From NCBI GenBank assembly GCA_009698745.1, contig WLPO01000005.1:1-33585 (forward strand): a stretch of DNA of 33,585 bases, given 5' to 3'. Below, piece after piece: positions 8,655-19,251 of this stretch. The notes beneath the pieces are model-generated. The model saw nothing but the letters and a program-made list of their open reading frames with translations, made no database searches and was not told the origin of the DNA. A program made the translations under genes and the position numbers. Source of the stretch: Actinomycetota bacterium (lineage in GTDB: Bacteria; Actinomycetota; Acidimicrobiia; Acidimicrobiales; Ilumatobacteraceae). Each line of letters opens with the position of its first letter. The stretch's first letter is position 1.

Positions 8655-9632
8655 CTACTTGCCTGGAGCACGAAAACCACCGCGGTGGCTCAGACCAACC
8701 ACCTCAGACCAACTCGAGATCTTGTGGCGCTCTGCCCACCTGCATAATTCACCAGCAATTCGGTACGCGGCACGTGGTTCGGCGAATGACGCAGTGCCAA
8801 CCTGCACCGCGCTCGCGCCAGCCAACATCATCTCGAGGGCCTCGACGCCATTTGACACCCCACCGACGCCAACAATCGGCACGCCTGGTATCCGAGCGTA
8901 AATATCAAAAACAGCACGAACAGCAACCGGATGTATCCCTCTGCCAGATAATCCGCCGCCGCCATTACCAAGGGCTGGTCGACCAGTCGTTGAGTCGATG
9001 ATCATTCCAAGAGACGTGTTCACCAATGTCAATGCCTGGGCTCCCGCATTCATGCAAGCCTCAGCAACATCACCAATGCGGTCCGTGTTGGGTGACAATT
9101 TTGCCCACAGCGGTACACCAGAAACTTGAGACGCCTCAACAATCTGCGCAGCGAGATCTGCATCGTGAGCAAACATCGCGTGCGGTTTATTTTCGCCAAC
9201 TACCGCCGCTTTGATATTTGGGCATGACAAATTGATCTCCAACGCTGCAATTTTGTCTTTGACTGGCGCGAGCATGCGAGCCGCGTCAACATAATCTTGC
9301 ACTCCAAAACCCCAGATGCTGCACACAACGGTTGCGTCGATATCTACGAGTTGCGGCAAATCATTCGCAATCCATTGCTCGACACCTGGACCTTGAAGTC
9401 CAACCGCATTCAGCATCCCACTCGCCGTCGGATGCAACCGCGGTTTGGGGTTACCGCCCCATTCAAATGCCGCTAAAGACTTAACGACTACTGCACCAAG
9501 TTCGCGCAGGGGCATATATGCATCGAGTTCAACACCGAGTCCGGATGTGCCCGAAGCGGTCATCACCGGGTTTTTTAGCGTTACCGAACCAACGTGCGTT
9601 GCCAATTGCGGTGATCGCGATCGCAGTCTCAC
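8655..9632 (-). CDS. pyrD: dihydroorotate dehydrogenase, class 1 (class 1B-like)
   Basis: [25 protein letters not shown] (catalytic Cys of class 1), [58 protein letters not shown]. Confidence 0.92.
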   Translation of the reverse strand: MRLRSRSPQLATHVGSVTLKNPVMTASGTSGLGVELDAYMPLRELGAVVVKSLAAFEWGGNPKPRLHPTASGMLNAVGLQGPGVEQWIANDLPQLVDIDATVVCSIWGFGVQDYVDAARMLAPVKDKIAALEINLSCPNIKAAVVGENKPHAMFAHDADLAAQIVEASQVSGVPLWAKLSPNTDRIGDVAEACMNAGAQALTLVNTSLGMIIDSTTGRPALGNGGGGLSGRGIHPVAVRAVFDIYARIPGVPIVGVGGVSNGVEALEMMLAGASAVQVGTASFAEPRAAYRIAGELCRWAERHKISSWSEVVGLSHRGGFRAPGK

Positions 9633-12600
9633 TGCTGGTGATACTCCTGCAACGATTTCACTTCAAGTGGATGCTCTTGTTGCTCAAACAGACCTTGCAT
9701 AGCCGCCAAGGCCGCATTGATTGTTGTCACTGATGAAACCCTGAAGATATTTGCTGCTTTGCGAATTGCTTCGCCATCCGATCGACCGCCTCTGCCTTGC
9801 GGAGTATTGATCACAAACGCAATCTCACCACGCTTGATTAACTCAACAGCATCGTCTGGTTGTGCATCTTTTTTGGCTGCTGTTTCTGAAACTTTTCCGA
9901 CGACACGGTCAACAGGATGACCGAAACGCTGCAAATAATCCGCGGTACCAGTCGTCGCTGCAATACCAAGACCCAACTCGCGTAGTCGCTTAGCAACCAC
10001 AAGTCCGCTTGGCTTATCTCGGTCGTTGAGTGACAAGAACACCATGCCGCTTGTTGGCAATTCGGTTCCTGCAGCAATCTCAGCCTTCACAAATGCTCGA
10101 CCGAACGTAGAGTCGATGCCCATCACTTCGCCAGTCGAACGCATCTCTGGTCCTAGCGCCGTGTCAACTTCTGGGAAGCGACTAAATGGCAACACAGCTT
10201 CTTTGACCGAAACGTGTTTTCCGTTGACGGGCTTCTTCAAAAGACCTTCTGCGCGCAATTGAGCCAATGATGCTCCAAGCATTACTCTGCTTGCGATTTT
10301 TGCCAATGGCACACCGGTTGCTTTAGCAACGAACGGGACAGTTCGACTTGCTCGTGGATTTGCTTCGATCACGTAGATCTGTGAACTTGCTACGGCAAAT
10401 TGCACGTTGATCAGTCCACGCACATCCAGTGCATTGGCAATCACTTTTGTGTATGACTCGACTGCCTCAATAACCCAAGCCTCAAGAGTCGGAGGAGGAA
10501 TGACGCATGCAGAGTCTCCAGAGTGAACCCCGGCCTCCTCAACGTGCTCCATCACTGCGCCGATCAGCACTTCGCCAGTTGAATCGCGAATAGCATCAAC
10601 ATCAATTTCAGTGGCGTCATCCAAAAATCGATCGATGAGAACGGGTCGTTCTGACGAAAGTCCGCCCTCCCTGCCGAGAGTTCCAGCAACACTGAGCTCG
10701 TGCATCGCGCGCTCCAGGTGTGCTTCATCGTGCACAATCTGCATCGCCCGTCCGCCCAACACATAGCTAGGACGCACCAAAACCGGATAGCCAACTTTTA
10801 ACGCAATCTTTTTAGCTTCATCAATCGTCAACGCGGTTCCACCAGGAGGCTGAGTGATCTTGAGTTGTTCACACAAAGCACTCCACTTCTTTCGGTCTTC
10901 GGCAATGTCAATTGAATGTGGTGACGTACCAGCGATGAGTTCGACAGGAATATGATTTGCCAACTTCAACGGCGTCTGGCCACCCAGGCCGACTATCACT
11001 CGAGGCGCTACTCCACCAGCAAGAGTCTCTGCTTCAATCACATTCATTACGTCTTCTTGCGTCAGTGGCTCGAAGTACAAGCGATCCGAAGTGTCGTAAT
11101 CGGTCGACACCGTTTCTGGGTTGCAGTTGACCATGATTGTTTCAAAGCCTGCATCGCGCAGAGCGAAACTTGCATGCACGCAGCAATAGTCAAACTCGAT
11201 CCCCTGACCGATGCGGTTTGGCCCACTACCCAAAATGATCACCTTGGGCTTCGTCGAGTGGTGCACTTCGTTTTCATCTTCGTATGTCGAATAGTGATAC
11301 GGGGTTTGTGCAGCGAATTCGGCACTACATGTATCAACAGCCTTGTAGGTAGGAATCACGCCCGCGGCAATTCGTGTTGCACGCACCGTTGATTCTTCTA
11401 TCTTCCACAGATATGCCAATTGGGCGTCAGAGAAACCGAGTCGCTTTGCGCGTCGCCACGAACGCACCGTCATTTTTTTGATGCCACATGCATCCAATTC
11501 TTCGCGCTCATCAGTGATCATCGACATCTGGTCAAGGAACCAATAGTCGATGCGGCACGCTTCATAAATACGCTCGCGAGAAATACCCCGACGGACGCAC
11601 TCTCCTACTTGAAAAATACGCTCGGGCGTAGGGATCGCAATTTGCGCCAACATCTCATCATCAGATTTCTCGCGCATCAAGAGTTCTGGTGGATCGCAAT
11701 TCAATCCAGAACGACCATTTTCGAGCGAGCGAAGCGCCTTTTGCAAGCTTTCGGCAAAAGTACGGCCAATCGACATTGCTTCGCCGACGCTTTGCATCTG
11801 TGTACCCAATACGCCAGATGTGCCTGGAAACTTCTCGAAGGCCCAACGAGGGATCTTCGTAACCACATAATCGATCACCGGCTCAAAACTTGCCGGCGTC
11901 ATCTTGGTGATGTCATTGGAAATCTCATCCAAGGTGTAACCAACTGCCAACTTGGCTGCGATTTTTGCGATCGGAAAGCCAGTTGCCTTAGATGCCAAAG
12001 CAGACGAGCGTGAAACTCGCGGGTTCATTTCGATCACAACCTGCTCACCTGTCAGTGGGTTAACAGCAAATTGGACGTTGGAACCACCCGTCTCGACACC
12101 CACCCTGCGGATGCATGCGAAAGCGGCATCTCGCATTTTTTGATACTCGACGTCAGAAAGAGTCATCGCTGGAGCAACTGTGATTGAGTCGCCCGTATGG
12201 ACGCCCATCGGATCAATGTTTTCGATCGAACAAATGATTACGCAGTTGTCGGCACGATCACGCATCACTTCAAGCTCGTATTCTTTCCAACCGGCAATCG
12301 ACGTTTCAATCAACACTTCGCCAATGGGGCTGGCCAGTAAGCCGTCCGCAACAATCTTTTTAAAATCTGTTTCGCTGTGTGCGATACCAGTGCCACGACC
12401 ACCCAAAATATATGCAGGTCGAATAATGGCAGGCAATCCGATTTCATCGCGAACCGCCAAGGCCTCTTCCATATTGTGAGCTACACCGCTCACCGGAACA
12501 TTAAGACCAATTTCGATCATCGCAATCTTAAATTTTTCGCGATCCTCTGCCGTTGCGATCGCCTCTGCATTCGCACCAATAAGTTCTGGTGTGCCTGGCA

Positions 12601-12928
12601 CTCCTACTAGTCCGCGAGCGTGCAAGGCCATTGCCAAATTCAATGCGGTCTGACCTCCAAGTGTTGGCAAAACAGCATCAGGCTTTTCTCTCGCGATGAT
12701 TGCTGCAACAACGTCAACCGTGAGTGGTTCGATATATGTTCGATCAGCAAAATCTGGGTCGGTCATGATTGTTGCTGGGTTCGAGTTAGCCAAGATGACT
12801 CGGTAACCCTCTTCCTTCAACACTCGACACGCCTGTGTGCCCGAGTAGTCAAACTCACAAGCCTGACCAATAACGATTGGACCGGAGCCAATAATCAGAA
12901 TTGATTTCAAATCACTACGGCGTGGCAT
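9629..12928 (-). CDS. carB: carbamoyl-phosphate synthase large subunit
   Basis: 1099 aa; [32 protein letters not shown], duplicated ATP-grasp halves (second half begins [31 protein letters not shown]). Confidence 0.98.
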   Translation of the reverse strand: MPRRSDLKSILIIGSGPIVIGQACEFDYSGTQACRVLKEEGYRVILANSNPATIMTDPDFADRTYIEPLTVDVVAAIIAREKPDAVLPTLGGQTALNLAMALHARGLVGVPGTPELIGANAEAIATAEDREKFKIAMIEIGLNVPVSGVAHNMEEALAVRDEIGLPAIIRPAYILGGRGTGIAHSETDFKKIVADGLLASPIGEVLIETSIAGWKEYELEVMRDRADNCVIICSIENIDPMGVHTGDSITVAPAMTLSDVEYQKMRDAAFACIRRVGVETGGSNVQFAVNPLTGEQVVIEMNPRVSRSSALASKATGFPIAKIAAKLAVGYTLDEISNDITKMTPASFEPVIDYVVTKIPRWAFEKFPGTSGVLGTQMQSVGEAMSIGRTFAESLQKALRSLENGRSGLNCDPPELLMREKSDDEMLAQIAIPTPERIFQVGECVRRGISRERIYEACRIDYWFLDQMSMITDEREELDACGIKKMTVRSWRRAKRLGFSDAQLAYLWKIEESTVRATRIAAGVIPTYKAVDTCSAEFAAQTPYHYSTYEDENEVHHSTKPKVIILGSGPNRIGQGIEFDYCCVHASFALRDAGFETIMVNCNPETVSTDYDTSDRLYFEPLTQEDVMNVIEAETLAGGVAPRVIVGLGGQTPLKLANHIPVELIAGTSPHSIDIAEDRKKWSALCEQLKITQPPGGTALTIDEAKKIALKVGYPVLVRPSYVLGGRAMQIVHDEAHLERAMHELSVAGTLGREGGLSSERPVLIDRFLDDATEIDVDAIRDSTGEVLIGAVMEHVEEAGVHSGDSACVIPPPTLEAWVIEAVESYTKVIANALDVRGLINVQFAVASSQIYVIEANPRASRTVPFVAKATGVPLAKIASRVMLGASLAQLRAEGLLKKPVNGKHVSVKEAVLPFSRFPEVDTALGPEMRSTGEVMGIDSTFGRAFVKAEIAAGTELPTSGMVFLSLNDRDKPSGLVVAKRLRELGLGIAATTGTADYLQRFGHPVDRVVGKVSETAAKKDAQPDDAVELIKRGEIAFVINTPQGRGGRSDGEAIRKAANIFRVSSVTTINAALAAMQGLFEQQEHPLEVKSLQEYHQQ

Positions 12929-14010
12929 CAGCGTTGTCCCATCAGTTCTGCAAATTCATTAAACAAATATCGACTGTCGTGCGGGCCTGGACCGGCTTCG
13001 GGGTGATACTGCACGCTGAAAGCGCGAACATCGCGAACGCGCATACCCTCGTTGGTTTGATCATTGAGATTGGTGTGAGTGATATCAGCTACGCCACTCA
13101 GTGATGCAGGGTCGACACAGAAGTTGTGATTCTGGCTAGTGATTTCAATGGAACCCGTGCGCAAGTTGCGCACAGGATGATTTGCCCCGTGGTGACCGAA
13201 CGGCAACTTGAATGTTTTGCCTCCGAGTGCGAGTGCCATGAGCTGATGTCCAAGGCAAATGCCAAACATCGGTACGCCTTGTTCAATGATGGCGCGAATC
13301 GCCGCAGGTGCGCCGCTAACAGTTTCAGGATCACCAGGTCCATTAGACAAAAACACGCCGTCAGGTTGTAGCGCCAATACTTGTTCAGCCGAGTAATCCG
13401 CAGGAACTACATGCACTGTCGCAATTTCGCTCAAGCAACGAAGAATCGTGCTCTTGATTCCAAAGTCGTACGCAACAACTTTCAAATGCCCACCACCAAC
13501 GATGTACGGCTGAGTAGTGGTTACCTGTTTCACCAAATCAATACCGGCCGTACCCAACTCACTCTGAGCACGAGCCAACACGCTTGCTTGACTCGCCTGG
13601 CCAAACGCACCGGGCATCGCCCCCGTATCACGAAGCACGCGAGTGAGCCTTCGGGTATCGATACCCGCGATTCCGCTTATATTCATTCCGCGCAGGTATG
13701 CATCAAGGTCGTTGTTGGCTCGCCAGTTGCTACGGCGTTGCGACATTTCGCGCACGATGACACCGCGTGCAAACACGTGCGATGACTCATTGTCGAGGGG
13801 TGTAGTTCCATAGTTGCCAATATGCGGAGTTGTGAACGTGATGATCTGACCGGCATACGAAGGGTCGGAAATGACTTCTTGATATCCCGTGAGAGCAGTG
13901 TGAAAGACGACTTCACCGCTTGCAATGCCGCCAACGGGATCCGCTCCTATTGCTTCGCCTTCAAAGACGCTGCCATCTCGGAGCACCAATACAGATTCGC
14001 GAATTGTCAT
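12928..14010 (-). CDS. carA: carbamoyl-phosphate synthase small subunit
   Basis: [22 protein letters not shown]..; GATase motif [32 protein letters not shown]. Start trimmed to the ATG overlapping the pyrC stop (ATGA 14007-14010). Confidence 0.96.
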   Translation of the reverse strand: MTIRESVLVLRDGSVFEGEAIGADPVGGIASGEVVFHTALTGYQEVISDPSYAGQIITFTTPHIGNYGTTPLDNESSHVFARGVIVREMSQRRSNWRANNDLDAYLRGMNISGIAGIDTRRLTRVLRDTGAMPGAFGQASQASVLARAQSELGTAGIDLVKQVTTTQPYIVGGGHLKVVAYDFGIKSTILRCLSEIATVHVVPADYSAEQVLALQPDGVFLSNGPGDPETVSGAPAAIRAIIEQGVPMFGICLGHQLMALALGGKTFKLPFGHHGANHPVRNLRTGSIEITSQNHNFCVDPASLSGVADITHTNLNDQTNEGMRVRDVRAFSVQYHPEAGPGPHDSRYLFNEFAELMGQR

Positions 14011-15281
14011 TTCTGTGCTTCCCCATCTTGAACGGTGATTTGTCCGCGATACATCGTGCTGCGCACAATACCTCGCAATTGCCTTCCGACGAAGGGAGTA
14101 TTTTTGCTTTTGCTTGCCAACTTGGCAGGATTCACTTGCCACATCGCATCCAAGTCAACGACGCACAGATTGGCAATATCGCCTACTCCAATATTGCGAC
14201 CGTGACTTTCCGTGATCTGAGCAATTCGTGCTGGGTTGCGTGACATCACTGCAGCGATTTGCACTGGATCGAGATCTACCGCAGACAACACCACACCGAG
14301 GGCTGTTTCCAAACCGATCATGCCCGGTGGTGCCTGATCGAGCGAGAGCTCTTTATCTCGTCTGGCATGAGGCGCGTGATCAGTCGCGACGGCATCAATC
14401 GTTCCGTCCAACAAACCCGCCTTGAGCGCTTGAATGTCGTCCATGCTGCGTAGTGGCGGATTGACTTTATAGATGGGATCAAATGATTTCAGCAATTCCT
14501 GCGTCAATGACAAGTGATGTGGTGTCACCTCGGCCGTTACGTTCAGACCCTCGCTTTTGGCTGCTCGCACCAAATCGACTGACCGGGCAGTAGACAGATG
14601 CAGAAAATGCACCGACGCGCCGGTCAACCGAGACATCTCAATATCTCGTTGCACCATCATCTCCTCGGCAACTGCAGGCCAACCCGGCACACCCATGTCG
14701 GATGAGCAACCACATTCGTTCATGACTGCACCCTGAGTCAGCGCTGAAACCTCGCAGTGTTGCGCCATGGTCACCCCAAGAGTTTTCGCATACTGCATAG
14801 CTCGACCCATGAGTACAGGGTCTTGCACGCCAGAACCATCATCAGTAAAAATACGCACACCTGCTGCGCTGAGTTCGGCCAACGGCGCGAGTGCTTCGCC
14901 TAGGCGCCCCATTGTGATGCAGCCGCTCGGGAATACATCGAGCAAACCCGCCTTGCGTGCTTGTTCGCGAACAAATTCAATCACTGTCACCGAATCGTGT
15001 GCTGGGTTTGTATTCGGCATAGCAATGAGTGCTGTGTAACCACCCTTTGCGCCTGCTCGACTTGCTGTTTCGATCGTCTCGGTGTCCTCGCGACCTGGCT
15101 CGCGCAAATGTGCGTGCAAATCCACAAAACCAGGAAACACGTGACAACCAGTTGCATCAAGAGACACATCACCAGCGAGATTGCTTCCGACCTTCACAAT
15201 GACGTCATTGTCAACGAGCACATCAACCTTCTCGACACCGTTTGCCCCGACAACACTTCCACCCTTAATCACAATCGTCAT
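14007..15281 (-). CDS. pyrC: dihydroorotase
   Basis: GCHVFPGFVDLHAHLREPGREDTETIETASRAGAKGGYT; DAVATDHAPHARRDKE. Confidence 0.97.
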   Translation of the reverse strand: MTIVIKGGSVVGANGVEKVDVLVDNDVIVKVGSNLAGDVSLDATGCHVFPGFVDLHAHLREPGREDTETIETASRAGAKGGYTALIAMPNTNPAHDSVTVIEFVREQARKAGLLDVFPSGCITMGRLGEALAPLAELSAAGVRIFTDDGSGVQDPVLMGRAMQYAKTLGVTMAQHCEVSALTQGAVMNECGCSSDMGVPGWPAVAEEMMVQRDIEMSRLTGASVHFLHLSTARSVDLVRAAKSEGLNVTAEVTPHHLSLTQELLKSFDPIYKVNPPLRSMDDIQALKAGLLDGTIDAVATDHAPHARRDKELSLDQAPPGMIGLETALGVVLSAVDLDPVQIAAVMSRNPARIAQITESHGRNIGVGDIANLCVVDLDAMWQVNPAKLASKSKNTPFVGRQLRGIVRSTMYRGQITVQDGEAQK

Positions 15282-16201
15282 GACAACTCCTCTACTGAAA
15301 GCAAGTCAAATAAAACGGCCATCCGCACCGATACACCATTTGTGACTTGTCTATGAATTAAAGAATTCGGTATGTCGCTCGGATCGATCAACATCTCGAC
15401 ACCACGATTCATCGGTCCTGGGTGCATCACCACAGCACTTGATTGCAGCGCTGCAACGCGCTTTTCATCGAGCCCGTAACGCGTGCTGTATTCATGCAAA
15501 CTCGGCACCAAACCTTGCGCCATTCGTTCACTTTGCAGCCGCAGCATGTACAACACATCGGTGCTTGCAAGCACTGCGTCTAAATCATTGCTCACTTTCA
15601 CCGGCCAATGCTCAATGTTTAACGGCAGCAAAGTTGGAGGCGCGACCAATGTGATATTCGCCCCGAGCATCGAAAATGCATGAATGTTGCTCCGCGCAAC
15701 TCGGCTGTGCTTGATATCTCCAACGATCGTCAGATTGAGTCCACTGAGATCCTGTTTGCCGAGAGCCTCACGAACTGTAAAGCAATCCACAAGCGCTTGT
15801 GTCGGGTGCTGATGCGCACCATCACCTGCATTAACGATTGATGCGTTTGTCCACTGCGAAATTTGCCACGGTACGCCAACCGATTTGTGGCGCACAACAA
15901 ATGCATCAACCCCCATGTCGGTGATGGTCTCGATCGTGTCGCGCAGACTCTCGCCTTTGTTGACACTCGATGTAGAAACACTGAAATTCATTGTCTCTGC
16001 CGACAGTCGCTTTGCAGCGGTCTCAAAACTTAAACGCGTTCGCGTTGAGTCTTCAAAAAACAAACTCACGACTGTCTTGCCACGCAGCGCAGGCACTTTA
16101 GGAACTGCTCGGGTATTGATCTCGGCCATGCTTTCGGTGAGTTTGAGAATGCGCGATAATCCCTCTGCGCCTAGCTCGGATATTGAACGCAAGTGCTTCA
16201 C
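15278..16201 (-). CDS. pyrB: aspartate carbamoyltransferase catalytic subunit
   Basis: [59 protein letters not shown]. Confidence 0.97.
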   Translation of the reverse strand: MKHLRSISELGAEGLSRILKLTESMAEINTRAVPKVPALRGKTVVSLFFEDSTRTRLSFETAAKRLSAETMNFSVSTSSVNKGESLRDTIETITDMGVDAFVVRHKSVGVPWQISQWTNASIVNAGDGAHQHPTQALVDCFTVREALGKQDLSGLNLTIVGDIKHSRVARSNIHAFSMLGANITLVAPPTLLPLNIEHWPVKVSNDLDAVLASTDVLYMLRLQSERMAQGLVPSLHEYSTRYGLDEKRVAALQSSAVVMHPGPMNRGVEMLIDPSDIPNSLIHRQVTNGVSVRMAVLFDLLSVEELS

Positions 16202-16743
16202 GATGCAGCCCCAGATGCGCTCGTCACGATTACACCATCTGCAGAGACGTCCACTTCATCGGTTGTTTGTGTTGGCATGTTCTTACCCACGTAATCGGGT
16301 CGGATGGGCAACTCGCGATGTCCACGATCGACCAACACTGCCAGTTGAACTGCGTGTGGTCGACCAAAATTATTAAGGCCTTCAAGTGCTGCGCGTACGG
16401 TTCTTCCGGTGTACAACACATCATCGATCAATACAACGGTCGCACCAGTGATGTCGCAGGGAATATGGCTTGCCGAGCCCGCAACAACGGGTCGCAAACC
16501 AATGTCATCGCGGTACATCGTTGGATCAAGCGAACCTACTGGCACCGCAAAGTTGGGTTCGATCGCAGAGATTCGTTCGCCCAGTGCCTCTGCAATCCAG
16601 GTTCCACCGCGTTGCAGACCAACAAGTACCACGTTTTCGATTCCGTGATTGCGCTCGACAATTTCGTGGGCAATACGACTAATAGCTCGAGTTACATCGG
16701 GGCCAGACATGACGGCAACTGCCGATTGTGGTGCACTACTCAC
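16198..16743 (-). CDS. pyrR: bifunctional pyr operon regulator / uracil phosphoribosyltransferase PyrR
   Basis: [27 protein letters not shown] (PRPP motif), [25 protein letters not shown] start with RBS GAAGGGACAACA. Confidence 0.96.
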   Translation of the reverse strand: MSSAPQSAVAVMSGPDVTRAISRIAHEIVERNHGIENVVLVGLQRGGTWIAEALGERISAIEPNFAVPVGSLDPTMYRDDIGLRPVVAGSASHIPCDITGATVVLIDDVLYTGRTVRAALEGLNNFGRPHAVQLAVLVDRGHRELPIRPDYVGKNMPTQTTDEVDVSADGVIVTSASGAAS

Positions 16744-16757
16744 TGTTGTCCCTTCGT

Positions 16758-16777
16758 TTGAACCTCACAGGGCTCAA
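16758..16777 (-). promoter_or_regulatory. putative PyrR RNA-binding hairpin (binding loop)
   Basis: Minus strand UUGAGCC-CUGUGA-GGUUCAA: 7-bp stem with one G-U pair, hexaloop fits CNGNGA. AGCCCUGUGAGGUU matches recalled consensus ARUCCNGNGAGGYU at all but one position. Confidence 0.75.
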
Positions 16778-16787
16778 TTAACGACCT

Positions 16788-16803
16788 GCATTCTGATGAA
16801 TGC
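16788..16803 (-). repeat. perfect 6-bp-stem hairpin in the pyrR leader (GCATTC-ATCA-GAATGC)
   Basis: Direct read of the minus strand. Confidence 0.6.
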
Positions 16804-16810
16804 GTATTTG

Positions 16811-16819
16811 ACTGTAGCA
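16811..16819 (-). promoter_or_regulatory. candidate extended -10 promoter element (TGCTACAGT) for pyrR
   Basis: TGn-TANNNT pattern; predicted start about 6-7 nt downstream, at the edge of the 16788-16803 hairpin. Confidence 0.45.
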
Positions 16820-16823
16820 CCTA

Positions 16824-18254
16824 TCAGCGGTGGCGATACAGAATCCACCACTCGTTGGATGCAACGATCAGATAGTCCTGGATTTCAGATCTCCATACCA
16901 GTTCCGCTTCACTTGAGAGCGAAATTGGCAACATCACGAACTCGATTTCATCAGCGAAATCCAACCTGTCCCCTGCGGCAAAAACATCCGGACCGTACAG
17001 TGCGCGTTGGAACGGATTGGGGAATGCGTAAATACGATCTCGGCGGGCCAACTGCGCAGACAGCGGATGAAACACGCTAATCACAGCATCGGAAGGAATC
17101 TGAGCAAATAATTCATGTGCTGCTGCCACCGAAGGGCTTGAAGGAGGAAATTTCTGTAATTGGTTGTGCGCAAACGGCAAAGGCGCAAGTAGCAAGGCCG
17201 AAACAAACGCGGCAGCCCCAACCACCAATGTCGCCTTGCGACGAGCTGACTTACTGAGACGCCCAATTGCATACACATTCCCAAATACCAGAATCGGTGC
17301 GACAACAAACGAATAGTGGTAGTGAATTTGGTACTGATAGTAAAACGTGCTGACAATATTTGAAAACAACACCACGAAACCCACTAGCGCGATACTCGGG
17401 GCAGCTAAGAACATTCCGCCTGTTGGCAGAAGCATCTGTGACAGATATGTCAACCGACCATCGCTCGTGAGATAACGCAATAGCGTGCTCGGTGACGTGA
17501 ACGCTGTCTTCACAAGACCACCAAATCCACCAAACGGAATGCGCCATGAGTTCCTAAAAGCTGTTCCAGTCAAATTGCGAATCACGAACAGAAAACAAAT
17601 CAACGCTGCGCCAATAGAGCCAACAATTGTGGCTATACCAATCCGTACATCGCGCCGGAGTGCCACCCACACTCCAATTGGTGCCACCACCAGCACGACG
17701 TCTTCTTTGACCAGCAATGCCAATATGACAGCAATTACATACCACCGCCATTTTCGACTCAAGGCAGCCCATAGTGCTACCGCAACAAACAGACCCAAGA
17801 AAGAATCTGGATGAAAATTCTCAACGTTTGTCCAACTGACAGCGGGATACAACAGATAGGTGCAAGCGAATACACAACCGAGCGCATCACTCTCCAAATG
17901 CTTTCGAGCAAATGCGTATATGGGAATTGCTGCAGCGGCGATAGCAACCGACTGCACCACAAATAACAGACTTGTAGACGAAATTATCCACATGAGCGGT
18001 ACGAGCAACACCAAAATAAATGAAGTGTGATCGCCAAAAAGATTGCGACCCATCAACGTCACAAATGGCGTTTTGCCTCGCGACAACAGCCAAATTCCTT
18101 GGTCATACAAACCAAAGTCATATGCCGATGTGCCCAAGCCTCGATGTATTTGTACGGTGGTGTAACTGAAATACACCGCGTAAGCAGCAATTGCGGTACC
18201 AACCACAAGTGTCCACGACGAAGCTAATCGGATCCGTGAGGACAAACGGTTCAT
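16824..18254 (-). CDS. DUF2079-like polytopic membrane protein
   Basis: TSAYDFGLYDQGIWLLSRGKTPFVTLMGRNLFGDHTSFIL signature as recalled for DUF2079, plus many hydrophobic segments. Confidence 0.8.
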   Translation of the reverse strand: MNRLSSRIRLASSWTLVVGTAIAAYAVYFSYTTVQIHRGLGTSAYDFGLYDQGIWLLSRGKTPFVTLMGRNLFGDHTSFILVLLVPLMWIISSTSLLFVVQSVAIAAAAIPIYAFARKHLESDALGCVFACTYLLYPAVSWTNVENFHPDSFLGLFVAVALWAALSRKWRWYVIAVILALLVKEDVVLVVAPIGVWVALRRDVRIGIATIVGSIGAALICFLFVIRNLTGTAFRNSWRIPFGGFGGLVKTAFTSPSTLLRYLTSDGRLTYLSQMLLPTGGMFLAAPSIALVGFVVLFSNIVSTFYYQYQIHYHYSFVVAPILVFGNVYAIGRLSKSARRKATLVVGAAAFVSALLLAPLPFAHNQLQKFPPSSPSVAAAHELFAQIPSDAVISVFHPLSAQLARRDRIYAFPNPFQRALYGPDVFAAGDRLDFADEIEFVMLPISLSSEAELVWRSEIQDYLIVASNEWWILYRHR

Positions 18255-18256
18255 CG

Positions 18257-18685
18257 CTAGGAAGTTACGCGAACCACTTTAGAAATCGCGGACAGCACAC
18301 CATTGACAAAGCGGCCCGAATCATCTGTCGAAAATGTTTTGGCAAGTTCTACTGCCTCATTGATGACCACAGCAACAGGCACTTCAGGACTGTACGAAAG
18401 CTCGTAGACGGCCATTCTCAATACATTTCGATCAATCACTGGCATGCGAGCAAGCGTCCAACCATTCGCACATTCCACAATATGACCGTCCAACTCATCT
18501 CTATGTGTTGACACACCCGTCACTATTTCGGTTGTGAGATCTTCAATATTCAGCAACTGCATTGCAAGTACTTCGGTTCCGGTCAAACCTTTGGTATCTG
18601 CTTCATACAAAATATGCATGGCCCGCTCGCGGGCATCCGAGCGAGCAGCCTTGCCTCCTGTGCGCGGTTTTTTGTCGGCCGTCAC
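18257..18685 (-). CDS. nusB: transcription antitermination factor NusB
   Basis: ARERAMHILYEADTKG; MPVIDRNVLRMAVYEL; VAVVINEAVELAKTFSTDDSGRFVNGVLSAI. Confidence 0.96.
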   Translation of the reverse strand: MTADKKPRTGGKAARSDARERAMHILYEADTKGLTGTEVLAMQLLNIEDLTTEIVTGVSTHRDELDGHIVECANGWTLARMPVIDRNVLRMAVYELSYSPEVPVAVVINEAVELAKTFSTDDSGRFVNGVLSAISKVVRVTS

Positions 18686-18687
18686 GG

Positions 18688-19251
18688 TCAGACGCGAGTT
18701 ACATATTCGGCAGTGCGAGTATCTACTTTGACTCGATCGCCGATATTGACAAACAACGGCACTTGAATGACTTTTCCTGTCTGCAACGTCGCTGGTTTGC
18801 GCGCACCAGACACTCGATCACCTTGCATGCCGGGCTCGGTAAATGCAATCTCGAGTTCGACCGAAGGAGGAATTTCGACGCTAACGATTTCATCGCCATA
18901 GCTCGCGATCATTGCAATTGCGTTTTCGATCAAGTAATCAGCTGCATCACCAAGCGCCACAGGCTTGATTGTCAATTGGTCATAAGTTACGTTGTCCATA
19001 AAAACGTAATCATCGCCGTCTTTGTACAAAAACTGCATGTCTCGCTTATCAAGAATGGCTTGTTCAACTTTAATGCCAGCGTTAAACGTGCGCTCCAGCA
19101 TGTTGCCGGTGCGCAGATTGCGAAGCTTTGTGCGTACGAATGCGCCACCCTTGCCAGGCTTCACATGCTGAAATTCGACAACGGTGTACAACGTGTTATC
19201 GATGTTGAGGGAAACTCCGTTTTTTAGATCGTTCGTCGAGATGGCAGGCAC
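18688..19251 (-). CDS. efp: translation elongation factor P
   Basis: ISTNDLKNGVSLNIDNTLYTVVEFQHVKPGKGGAFVRTKLRNLRTGNMLERTF; conserved KPGKG loop. GTG start. Confidence 0.97.
   Translation of the reverse strand: MPAISTNDLKNGVSLNIDNTLYTVVEFQHVKPGKGGAFVRTKLRNLRTGNMLERTFNAGIKVEQAILDKRDMQFLYKDGDDYVFMDNVTYDQLTIKPVALGDAADYLIENAIAMIASYGDEIVSVEIPPSVELEIAFTEPGMQGDRVSGARKPATLQTGKVIQVPLFVNIGDRVKVDTRTAEYVTRV

Noticed and set aside
18562-19227. 221-aa plus-strand ORF opposite efp/nusB
   Set aside because: Antisense to two conserved genes, composition typical of a shadow ORF.
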